DNA of 15,141 nt from an uncultured Clostridia bacterium (GTDB taxonomy: Bacteria > Bacillota_A > Clostridia > Christensenellales > CAG-138). A model generated the notes under the pieces. It did no database searches. It was not told where the DNA came from and was given only the letters and a program-made list of their open reading frames with translations. Every line of letters starts with the position of its first letter. Positions within the stretch are counted from its first letter, which is position 1. Positions 6,151 to 12,541 of the stretch are shown here, in pieces. Made by a program: the position numbers and the translations under genes. Where the stretch lies: positions 1-15,141 of the forward strand of contig CAMORL010000027.1 in assembly GCA_946623765.1 (NCBI GenBank). Direction: 5' to 3'.

Positions 6151-7278
6151 TTATGCCGCCGGCGCAAGCGCTTCGTCGAGCACAAACGGTACATACTGTT
6201 CCTTTGCCCTCACGATGCCGTCCGGATAGATCACGGCAAAATCGCTCTTCATGGAGATCGGAATATAGCCCTTTGCGATATAGTCCGCAGACTTCGAATC
6301 CCAATCCTGCTTGCCCCATTCGCGGAATTTGTCATCCGCAACGACCATGTACGCTTCGGCACGGTACGGATTTCTTGCGTCGATCGTGTAATTCATCATG
6401 CTCGTATCGCTTCCGCTGTTGCCGAACGCCAGCACCGGACGCTTCCCGATCTCGCGCTCAATGTAGATCGTTTTGTTGGCGTGCAGGTTCTTTTGGATGA
6501 AGCCGCCGGTCAGAACAAGCTCGTCGCCGTTTTCATACTTGAAATCCATGTTGGACGGTTCGCCTTCATGTCCCTTTACCTTGACCTCGAAGTCCGTGCC
6601 GATCACATGCTCCGGCAAAACGTAATCCCGGATCGGGGAATTTGCCACGATCACGCGGGTCGTCGTGCGCTCGGTTCCGCTGATGACCCAGATCTCAAAA
6701 TCGTTATTGTAGAGGTATTCCACAAGCTCGACCATCGGCAGATAAAAGTTGTCGATGTAGCGCATGTTTTCAAAGCTTTTGGTATGCTTCTTGCCGAATT
6801 CCGTCACATAATCGGAGAACTCCTCGACCGTCATGCCCGCATATGCCTTTGCAAAGTTCCGCGCAAGCGTCTCGTCGGCAAGATACCCCGGCTGGATCGC
6901 CGCCGCGGCCGCCTTAAGCTCGTCCGAAACGCGCTCCGGATGATCGACAAGGCAATATTCGATGAACATCATCGTGTCGTAATAGGTATAGTACGTCTCG
7001 CAGGTGAGCGTGCCGTCCATGTCAAACACGGCGATGCGATCTTCAACCGGAATAAAGTCCTTGCTGCCTTCCGTCGTCACAGCGGTGACATAGTCGATCA
7101 GCGCCTGTTTTGCGCCGAACCCCTCGTTCCAGCGTGAAAGCGGCGCGACTTTGTCCTTCGCTGCCGCGAACGTCTTCCAACCGACGCCGAAGGCATACAG
7201 AGCGCAGACGGCGATCAGCGCGCAGAGGGCTATAACGGCGACACAGCGCCAGAGTTTGAGTTGCTTAGTTGTGTTCAT
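6151..7278 (-). CDS. Membrane-anchored HAD-superfamily phosphatase
   Basis: Predicted 375-residue protein with a basic N-terminus, one membrane segment (about residues 11-31) and a HAD domain. Motif I is FDMDGTLT with Asp86 (nucleophile) and Asp88. Motif II is VISGTERTT with Ser200. Motif III is probably a Lys in the 269-280 stretch (NKTIYIEREIGK). Motif IV is AFGNSGSD with Asp291. The insertion between motifs I and II (about 95-190) is mostly helical, as in phosphoserine-phosphatase-like type I caps. The basic residues before the anchor imply that the catalytic part faces outside. Family members remove phosphate from small molecules or proteins via an aspartyl-phosphate; the substrate is unknown. 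Start at 7278: AGGAGAG lies upstream at somewhat long spacing. The gene has its own promoter-like sequence, so it appears monocistronic. Confidence 0.88.
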   Translation of the reverse strand: MNTTKQLKLWRCVAVIALCALIAVCALYAFGVGWKTFAAAKDKVAPLSRWNEGFGAKQALIDYVTAVTTEGSKDFIPVEDRIAVFDMDGTLTCETYYTYYDTMMFIEYCLVDHPERVSDELKAAAAAIQPGYLADETLARNFAKAYAGMTVEEFSDYVTEFGKKHTKSFENMRYIDNFYLPMVELVEYLYNNDFEIWVISGTERTTTRVIVANSPIRDYVLPEHVIGTDFEVKVKGHEGEPSNMDFKYENGDELVLTGGFIQKNLHANKTIYIEREIGKRPVLAFGNSGSDTSMMNYTIDARNPYRAEAYMVVADDKFREWGKQDWDSKSADYIAKGYIPISMKSDFAVIYPDGIVRAKEQYVPFVLDEALAPAA

Positions 7279-7317
7279 TTTCGTTATTCTCTCCTATGCT
7301 TTGTGATATAGAAATAT

Positions 7318-7351
7318 ATTGTATCAAGTTCTGTCCAACAAATGTCCAACA
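7318..7351 (-). promoter_or_regulatory. HAD gene promoter with two direct repeats upstream
   Basis: On the - strand an extended -10, TGATACAAT (TACAAT at 7318-7323), would start transcription about 33 bases before the ATG at 7278. The -35 position has no clear TTGACA. Instead, two exact copies of TGTTGGACA (7332-7340 and 7343-7351) occur 11 bp apart, about one helical turn, covering the -35 region. That arrangement is typical of a response-regulator or other activator site, but this is inference. Confidence 0.4.
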
Positions 7352-7425
7352 GGTTTTGACTCGCTTCGTTTCTTTGCTTCCAAAACCAAGCTTGAATCGG
7401 ACGTGTCGCGGAAAAACGCCTTTTA

Positions 7426-7545
7426 TCATTTATCGGCGTCATAAAAGAGTATTGCAAATACTGCAAGTTCATTTTGAAGCTGCATGCAGTATTTATGATC
7501 CGTATCATACATCGGATTCAAAGCATCTTTGTCCGTTCGCTCCAT
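7426..7545 (-). CDS. Possible 39-residue small protein downstream of the TetR gene
   Basis: A frame from ATG (7545) to TGA (7426) encodes 39 residues beginning MERTDKDALNPMYDTDHKY, followed by a more hydrophobic half (QNELAVFAILFYDADK). It starts 42 bases after the regulator stop, with GGAG about 11 bases before the ATG, so it could be co-transcribed. Against it: it is short, matches no family I know, and the same bases carry an operator-like repeat (7495-7510) and a perfect 10-bp inverted repeat (7456-7465 with 7485-7494). I treat it as a weak candidate. The rest of 7279-7586 holds the HAD promoter and no other gene. Confidence 0.25.
   Translation of the reverse strand: MERTDKDALNPMYDTDHKYCMQLQNELAVFAILFYDADK
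7456..7494. repeat. 10-bp perfect inverted repeat with 19-base spacer
   Basis: AAATACTGCA (7456-7465) and TGCAGTATTT (7485-7494) are exact inverted copies. Overlapping them is a tighter dyad, AGTATT-GCA-AATACT (7448-7462), which on the - strand is followed by CTTTTATG. Together they could form the 3' end structure of the TetR transcript or a protein-binding site. Confidence 0.4.
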
Positions 7546-7586
7546 GAACGAACCGTCTCCGAAACAGCGTGCAGTTTCCGTGTTCC

Positions 7587-8129
7587 CTACCGGCACGGCG
7601 CGGCGGAAAAGAAGAACCGGCTCACGTCCTCCGCCGAATAACGGTCGTTTGCCATCCACCAGCGGACGGTTTCGGCAAAGTCGCAGACCGTACGATTCAG
7701 AAGATAGTCCTTGGGAACGTCTGCACGCTTTTCGACCTCGTTTTGGAACAGCGTCACAAGGTATGCCTTTAAATACTGCATGAACATCTCGCCGCTTTCG
7801 CAGGAAAGAATGCTCTTGAGATAGACCCGGTTATCGTCCAGGTGGTACAAAATATGTGTGACCTCTGCCTTGAGGTCCTTTTCACGCGCGGAAAAATCGT
7901 GTGTGCGCTCGCGCTCAAGATGCTCGGAAAAGACGTGATCGAAGATCTCCTTGCAAAGCTCTTTCAGCAGCTCGTCTTTCGTTTCAAAGTGCGCATAAAA
8001 CGTGCTGCGCCCGATATTTGCCGTGTCGATGATTTCCTGCACCGAGATCTTCGAATACGGTTTCTTTTCAAGCAGCGCCGTAAACGCCTCGAATACCGCC
8101 TTTCGCGTCTTTTGCTGTCGTCTATCCAT
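7587..8129 (-). CDS. TetR/AcrR-family transcriptional regulator of the metal ATPase
   Basis: Predicted 180-residue repressor. The N-terminal helix-turn-helix is textbook TetR (about residues 8-53): RRQQKTRKAVFEAFTALL, then YSKISVQEIIDTANIGRSTFYAHFETKDELL. The C-terminal ligand-binding half is helical with FMQYLKAYL and a closing VCDFAETVRWWMAND, a pattern common in Firmicute TetR proteins with a TetR_C_8-like sensor domain. The ATG at 8129 has AGGGGA upstream. The gene is divergent from the P-type ATPase gene, with 164 bases between the two starts, and related composite dyads lie near both starts (8150-8172 and 8228-8250). It therefore most likely represses itself and the ATPase until a metal or other ligand binds. 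The ligand is unknown. Confidence 0.92.
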   Translation of the reverse strand: MDRRQQKTRKAVFEAFTALLEKKPYSKISVQEIIDTANIGRSTFYAHFETKDELLKELCKEIFDHVFSEHLERERTHDFSAREKDLKAEVTHILYHLDDNRVYLKSILSCESGEMFMQYLKAYLVTLFQNEVEKRADVPKDYLLNRTVCDFAETVRWWMANDRYSAEDVSRFFFSAAPCR

Positions 8130-8149
8130 CGCTTTCCCCTGTACAATTT

Positions 8150-8172
8150 ACATAAAATGTTCCGTATCGTAC
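8150..8172. promoter_or_regulatory. Operator-like composite dyad, TetR side
   Basis: ACAT-AAA-ATGT (8150-8160) is immediately followed by TC and CGTATCGTAC. The block ATGTTCCGTATCGTAC (8157-8172) recurs with two changes at 8235-8250. It lies 21 bases upstream of the TetR start codon, where a self-repression site would be expected. Confidence 0.5.
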
Positions 8173-8191
8173 TTCTGACCGCGTTTGCTTC

Positions 8192-8220
8192 TTGTATTTG
8201 TGCAGAGCGATTCGTACAAT
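8192..8220 (+). promoter_or_regulatory. Promoter of the P1B ATPase gene
   Basis: The -35 box TTGTAT (8192-8197), a 17-base spacer and the -10 box TACAAT (8215-8220) fit a sigma-A promoter. The expected start, near 8227, falls at the left edge of the dyad at 8228-8250, so a bound repressor would block initiation. This gives a leader of about 67 bases before the ATG at 8294. Confidence 0.6.
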
Positions 8221-8227
8221 CATAATC

Positions 8228-8250
8228 GAACAATATGTTCTGTATCATAC
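8228..8250. promoter_or_regulatory. Operator-like composite dyad, ATPase side
   Basis: GAACA-ATA-TGTTC (8228-8240), a perfect dyad, overlaps a second perfect dyad, TGTAT-C-ATACA (8241-8251). The block ATGTTCTGTATCATAC matches 14 of 16 bases of the copy on the TetR side. The position just downstream of the -10 box is classic for a TetR-family operator. Confidence 0.55.
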
Positions 8251-8257
8251 AAATCAT

Positions 8258-8274
8258 ACGCCTTTGAAAGGCGT
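8258..8274 (+). repeat. 17-bp perfect dyad in the ATPase leader
   Basis: ACGCCTTT-G-AAAGGCGT is an exact inverted repeat centred on one base. In RNA it could fold as a short hairpin (ACGCC/GGCGT with the rest as loop) about 20 bases before the start codon. It could instead be a second protein-binding dyad. No T run follows, so it is not a terminator. Confidence 0.45.
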
Positions 8275-8293
8275 TTGTCAACGGAGAAACGAT

Positions 8294-10168
8294 ATGTTCA
8301 AAAAAATCAACGATTTTCTTGCGGGCTGGCCCATGACGATTGTCGGCGGCGTGTTTTTGCTCGCGTCTTTTATTCTGCCGCGTGTCGGCGTCGCTTGGGG
8401 CGAACAGCTTGCGTGGGTATGCGTGGTGATCTGCGGCATTCCGCTTCTGTATCTTGCGATATGGCGCATCATCCATAACAAAGGTGTCGCCAAGATCTCG
8501 TCTGCGCTTTTGATCTCAATGGCGATGATCGCGGCGATCCTGATCGGCGACCTGTTCGCCGCAGGCGAGGTGGCGTTCATCATGGAGATCGGCGCGCTGC
8601 TTGAGGATATGACGACCGCAAGGGCAAGAAAGGGGCTTAAAAAGCTGATCGCGCTTTCGCCCGAGACCGGACGCGTCATCCGCGACGGCAAAGAGATCGT
8701 TGTTCCCGCATCCGAGATCCGGATGGGCGACGTTCTGCGCATCCTGCCGGGCGAAACGATTCCGGCGGACGGTGTGATCACGGTCGGCGAAACATCCGTA
8801 GATCAGTCGGTCATGACCGGCGAAAGTCTGCCGGTCGACAAGACGGCGGGGGACGCGGTGTTTTCCGGCACGATCAACCGCTTCGGCTCGATCGACGTCG
8901 AAGCGACCGCGGTCGGCGCGGACAGCTCGCTTTCGAAACTCATCCGCATGGTCGAGGACGCGGACAAAAAGCAGGCGCCCACACAGCGCATCGCGGACAA
9001 ATGGGCGAGCTGGCTCGTACCGGTTGCGCTGCTGATCGCGATCCTTGCATGGCTTTTGACCCGCGACGTCGTGCGCGGCGTGACCGTGCTCGTCGTGTTC
9101 TGCCCGTGCGCGCTGGTGCTTGCGACGCCTACGGCGATCATGGCGGCGATCGGGCAGGCAACCAAGCACGGCGTGATCGTCAAATCCGGCGAAGCGCTTG
9201 AAAAGATGGGGAAGGTCAAAACTGTCGCGTTCGACAAGACCGGCACGCTCACCTGCGGAAAGCTTACGGTCAGCGATCTCATTTCCCTTACGGATATGGA
9301 TGAAGCAGCGCTTTTGCGCCTTGCCGCGTCCGCGGAGAGCCGCAGCGAGCATCCGCTGGGCCGCGCGATCGTCGAAAAAGCGAATACGGACGGCGCGGAG
9401 CTGTATGATGTTTCCGATTTCAAAATGGAAGCGGGCAAGGGCGTCAAAGCCGTCATCGACGGACAAACGTACTATCTCGGCAGCGAAGCGTACTTGAATG
9501 AACACGGCGTCGTGCTGTCCGACCGCGCAAGCGCCGCCCTGGATGAACTGCGGCAGGCGGGCAAGGCGTCGGTTTTGATCGGCGGTGACGGGACTGTGCT
9601 CGGCATTGCCGCGCTTTCCGACACCCTGCGTCCCGAGGCGAAGGACATGGTCGCGGAACTCAAATCCCTCGGCACGCAGGCGGTGCTTTTGACCGGCGAC
9701 AACGAAAAAGCGGCGGCGTACTTTGCTTCGCGCGTCGGGATCGATGAGGTGCATGCCGATCTTTTGCCGGAAAACAAGGTCGAACAGCTGGAAGCGCTGA
9801 AGGCGCGGGGCGCAATCGCCATGATCGGCGACGGCGTGAACGATGCGCCTGCGCTGAAAATTGCGGACGTAGGCGTTGCGATGGGTGCGATGGGCAGCGA
9901 CATCGCCGTGGAAGCGGCGGACGTTGCGCTCATGACCGACGATGTCGCGAACATCCCGTACCTGAAATGGCTTTCCAATGCGACCGTAAACACAATCAGG
10001 CTTGCGATCACGCTGTCGATGTGCATCAACTTCGTTGCGGTGACGCTGTCCGTGCTCGGCGTCCTCACGCCCACAACGGGCGCGCTCGTACACAACGCGG
10101 GCTCGTGCTTTGTGGTGCTGCTTGCCGCCCTGCTCTATGACCGCAAATACAGAAAAAAAGCCTCATAA
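8294..10168 (+). CDS. P1B-type heavy-metal-transporting ATPase
   Basis: Predicted 624-residue membrane pump for export of a transition or heavy metal ion, driven by ATP. In order: two early membrane helices; an actuator domain with TGES (175-178); a metal-binding helix with CPC (Cys270-Pro271-Cys272), then LATPTAIMAAIGQATKHG; phosphorylation motif DKTGT with Asp314; His353-Pro354 in SEHPLG (the P1B nucleotide-domain mark); hinge GDGVNDAP with Asp513 and Asp517; and two C-terminal helices including HNAGSCFVVLLAALL. There is no N-terminal HMA or Cys/His-rich metal-binding domain. The last helix lacks the conserved Asp of ZntA-type zinc pumps and the Met-x2-Ser-Ser pattern of copper pumps, so I leave the metal open. 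The ATG at 8294 follows GGAG at 8 bases. It is divergent from and probably controlled by the TetR protein. Confidence 0.93.
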   Translation: MFKKINDFLAGWPMTIVGGVFLLASFILPRVGVAWGEQLAWVCVVICGIPLLYLAIWRIIHNKGVAKISSALLISMAMIAAILIGDLFAAGEVAFIMEIGALLEDMTTARARKGLKKLIALSPETGRVIRDGKEIVVPASEIRMGDVLRILPGETIPADGVITVGETSVDQSVMTGESLPVDKTAGDAVFSGTINRFGSIDVEATAVGADSSLSKLIRMVEDADKKQAPTQRIADKWASWLVPVALLIAILAWLLTRDVVRGVTVLVVFCPCALVLATPTAIMAAIGQATKHGVIVKSGEALEKMGKVKTVAFDKTGTLTCGKLTVSDLISLTDMDEAALLRLAASAESRSEHPLGRAIVEKANTDGAELYDVSDFKMEAGKGVKAVIDGQTYYLGSEAYLNEHGVVLSDRASAALDELRQAGKASVLIGGDGTVLGIAALSDTLRPEAKDMVAELKSLGTQAVLLTGDNEKAAAYFASRVGIDEVHADLLPENKVEQLEALKARGAIAMIGDGVNDAPALKIADVGVAMGAMGSDIAVEAADVALMTDDVANIPYLKWLSNATVNTIRLAITLSMCINFVAVTLSVLGVLTPTTGALVHNAGSCFVVLLAALLYDRKYRKKAS

Positions 10169-10172
10169 AAGC

Positions 10173-10209
10173 AACAGGGTCGACCGATCGGTCGATCCTG
10201 TTTCGTTTT
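10173..10209. terminator. Terminator between the ATPase and CotH genes
   Basis: The long inverted repeat AACAGGGTCGACC-GATC-GGTCGATCCTGTT (10173-10202) has one G-T wobble in a 13-bp stem and is followed by TCGTTTTC on the + strand. It lies 4 bases after the ATPase stop. The - strand CotH gene stops at 10226, so the hairpin probably terminates that side too, though its T run there is poorer. Confidence 0.8.
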
Positions 10210-10225
10210 CAGAAGGCTATAATTG

Positions 10226-12508
10226 TTATTTTACTTTTGTTTTCCTATAACTAACGCACATAATAATTCCCGCTGCAGCGACTAACACCGATAAGAGTAC
10301 AAGAGCAACTGTTTTTTCGCCAGTCGCAACAGCGTTGTCCTTTCCGGAAGACGGCGTTTCGTTTGTTGCAGACTTTGCGTCGGCTGCCGGCTGTGCGGGG
10401 AAAGAGGACCCGGGAGCTGTCGTAGGTTCAGCCAAAGCTTCGGTCGGCTCTGCTGCGGGCGTTTCCTCGCTGTCTGTTACATTGATCGTGCATATCGCTT
10501 CAAGGTTATTCAGCGTGACGGTTACGGTAGCTGTTCCGGGTGCGAATGCCCTGATTACGCCGTTATCAAGAACCTCTATCATATCGCTGTCATCGCCGGA
10601 ATAACTGAAATATGTCTCACAGGGCTGCGGGGACGCATAGGCGACTACCTGAGCATATTCTCCGACCTTCATCATGATCGTGGGATGTTCCAGTATGATC
10701 GATTCCGGATTGTTCTGCTGTGTTACGTTTCCGTCATAGATGTGCAGCGTGTAGGTGTTTGAAAAGCCGGAGCTCAGTGTCGCGGTGATTGCGACATCGC
10801 CAACCTGCTTCATCGTCACAACGCCGTTCTGATTGATCTCAGCAATATTGCTATCGGACAAACTCCATGTCACTGCTTTATCATGCGCATCCTCGGGAGT
10901 AACCGTATAATTAGTAAAGTACATTTTATTCCCGATATCCGCCCAAGCATCATAGCCGGAAAAGAAGATCTTGTCAGCATGGATGACCTTGTCTTCGCTG
11001 AGGAAGCAGGCAGTGATGACCGCATCCCCCCAAATGTTGGGAAGATCGTACTGATTGATGGGCTCACCATTATATTCCCAACCGATAAACAGATATCCGT
11101 CCTTCTTGGGCGCATCAGCCAGACTGCTTAAGGGCAGTCCGGTGAGCACTTGTCTTTGTTCGAGCGTTTTTCCGTCAGATGTAAAGGTAACGGTGCTGTG
11201 TACCTTTCCAAGCAGATTGAGATTACCGTTGATCCACGCCTTCCGCTCCGTCATCCAAGTGCGCAGGCTTTCCATCTCATAATCAAATTCTGCATAGGAG
11301 TCCTCTGCAAACGGAGCATTAGCCTCCCATGAGTTTTTGATCTCGTTCATATAGCGATCCAATACACCGCCGTCCCTCACGATATCGGTGATGATATCGT
11401 CAAGAACTGCCCAACGATCAATTAAGAACTGACGAAAGTTCTCGTCATTTTCTCTGAGATAATCGAACCACGGTGTTTCTCGCACACCAAACCCTTCGGT
11501 TTGCGTGATTGTTTTCCCTAAAGAGAGGTCAAAATCCCACAGCGGCCCCCAGTACAGCTTATCGTTACGCGGCTTATACAGATACGTGCTGGGGGTAAAA
11601 TATGCGTCATAATTATAGGAGAAGGTCTGCACCCACCAGTAGTCTGCGGCAGATTGCAGATCCATATATTTACCCGGGTCACCGTTATAGATTGCGTCTT
11701 CGACCTTTTGCAAATAATCGGTAATATATGTCAGTTGCGCGGGGGTGCCTACTTCGTCTGCCGGGTTGTCGGTTTCGAATTCAGGAGTATCGAACAGGAA
11801 TCCCACACCCCTGTCGGTATAGAAGCGGTTCAGTTCCGGCTCGTCGCCATAAGGCTTCATCCCGATCAGATAACCACCGGTGATCTCGGGTTCGCTGTTA
11901 TCCTCGTTCGTCAGCTCGTCAATATCGACGCGGTTATCACCTAACCTGACCTGCTCCGAGAGATAGTAGCTGCCGAGGTATTCGCCGTTCATCACAACAT
12001 CAACCGGCAGCATTTTCGGTGTAAAACGCAGTCCCAGCTCACTGCCGATATAAGAGACAATCCGGTTTCTGAGCAGCGTTACGTCCATATAGTTTGCAAG
12101 AAGAACCCAGTGTTTGTTCTTGCCCATGCCGAGAAGACCGGCCGCCTTTTCGAGCTTGAATTTATAGGGCTTCTTGTCGTGCATCCATGTCGTATTGCCT
12201 CTGCCTCGTATGTAATCGAGCTTCAGAACCGCTGTATCGCTCAGCGCGGTGTCGCTGTAGTCGCCGGTAAAGCCATCGGGAACGGTGATCTTGATCGTAC
12301 CGGTACATTTGACAGAATGATCGGGGCTGTCGTTCATCTCCTTGATTGTACCGTATCCTTCGGCACTTTCGTCGATCGTGATGTTCACGACCGGCAAACC
12401 GTTGTCAGGCAAAATATCCGGGACACTTTCCGCAGGCGCAGACATCATAGGAACCACCGCCATCAAGACAATCAGTATTGCGAACAAAACAGCAAATGAT
12501 TTTTTCAT
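10226..12508 (-). CDS. Anchored CotH-family protein kinase with InlB-repeat and Big_2-like domains
   Basis: Predicted 760-residue surface protein. Signal peptide 1-27. CotH kinase domain about 40-430 with the family hallmarks RGRGNTTW (101-108), KKPYKFKLEKA (112-122), LLANYMDVTLLRNRI (136-150), NGEYLGSYYLSEQV (174-187), GGYLI (211-215), SYNYD (297-301) and WGPLWDFDLSLG (320-331). WDFD corresponds to the metal-binding Asp of the kinase fold. Next come an InlB B-type repeat (about 438-502), two Big_2-like domains (about 512-592 and 602-679), a Pro/Thr/Ala/Glu linker (680-730), and a C-terminal membrane helix with tail SYRKTKVK. CotH in Bacillus phosphorylates spore coat proteins; here the target is unknown and probably extracellular. 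The ATG at 12508 follows a perfect AGGAGGTG, 7 bases away. The gene starts 33 bases after the DUF3592-like gene, so they share an operon. Confidence 0.9.
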   Translation of the reverse strand: MKKSFAVLFAILIVLMAVVPMMSAPAESVPDILPDNGLPVVNITIDESAEGYGTIKEMNDSPDHSVKCTGTIKITVPDGFTGDYSDTALSDTAVLKLDYIRGRGNTTWMHDKKPYKFKLEKAAGLLGMGKNKHWVLLANYMDVTLLRNRIVSYIGSELGLRFTPKMLPVDVVMNGEYLGSYYLSEQVRLGDNRVDIDELTNEDNSEPEITGGYLIGMKPYGDEPELNRFYTDRGVGFLFDTPEFETDNPADEVGTPAQLTYITDYLQKVEDAIYNGDPGKYMDLQSAADYWWVQTFSYNYDAYFTPSTYLYKPRNDKLYWGPLWDFDLSLGKTITQTEGFGVRETPWFDYLRENDENFRQFLIDRWAVLDDIITDIVRDGGVLDRYMNEIKNSWEANAPFAEDSYAEFDYEMESLRTWMTERKAWINGNLNLLGKVHSTVTFTSDGKTLEQRQVLTGLPLSSLADAPKKDGYLFIGWEYNGEPINQYDLPNIWGDAVITACFLSEDKVIHADKIFFSGYDAWADIGNKMYFTNYTVTPEDAHDKAVTWSLSDSNIAEINQNGVVTMKQVGDVAITATLSSGFSNTYTLHIYDGNVTQQNNPESIILEHPTIMMKVGEYAQVVAYASPQPCETYFSYSGDDSDMIEVLDNGVIRAFAPGTATVTVTLNNLEAICTINVTDSEETPAAEPTEALAEPTTAPGSSFPAQPAADAKSATNETPSSGKDNAVATGEKTVALVLLSVLVAAAGIIMCVSYRKTKVK

Positions 12509-12541
12509 GTCTCCACCTCCTTTTACGTTCATACGAGTTAA

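Noticed and set aside
5947..7137. 396-codon + strand open frame opposite the HAD phosphatase
   Set aside because: It has no start signal or domain; the - strand carries all four HAD motifs over the same bases.
8516..10093. 525-codon - strand open frame opposite the P1B ATPase
   Set aside because: It is antisense to a certain gene; the Arg/His/Asp-rich composition is what the complement of GC-rich codons gives, and no family is recognisable.
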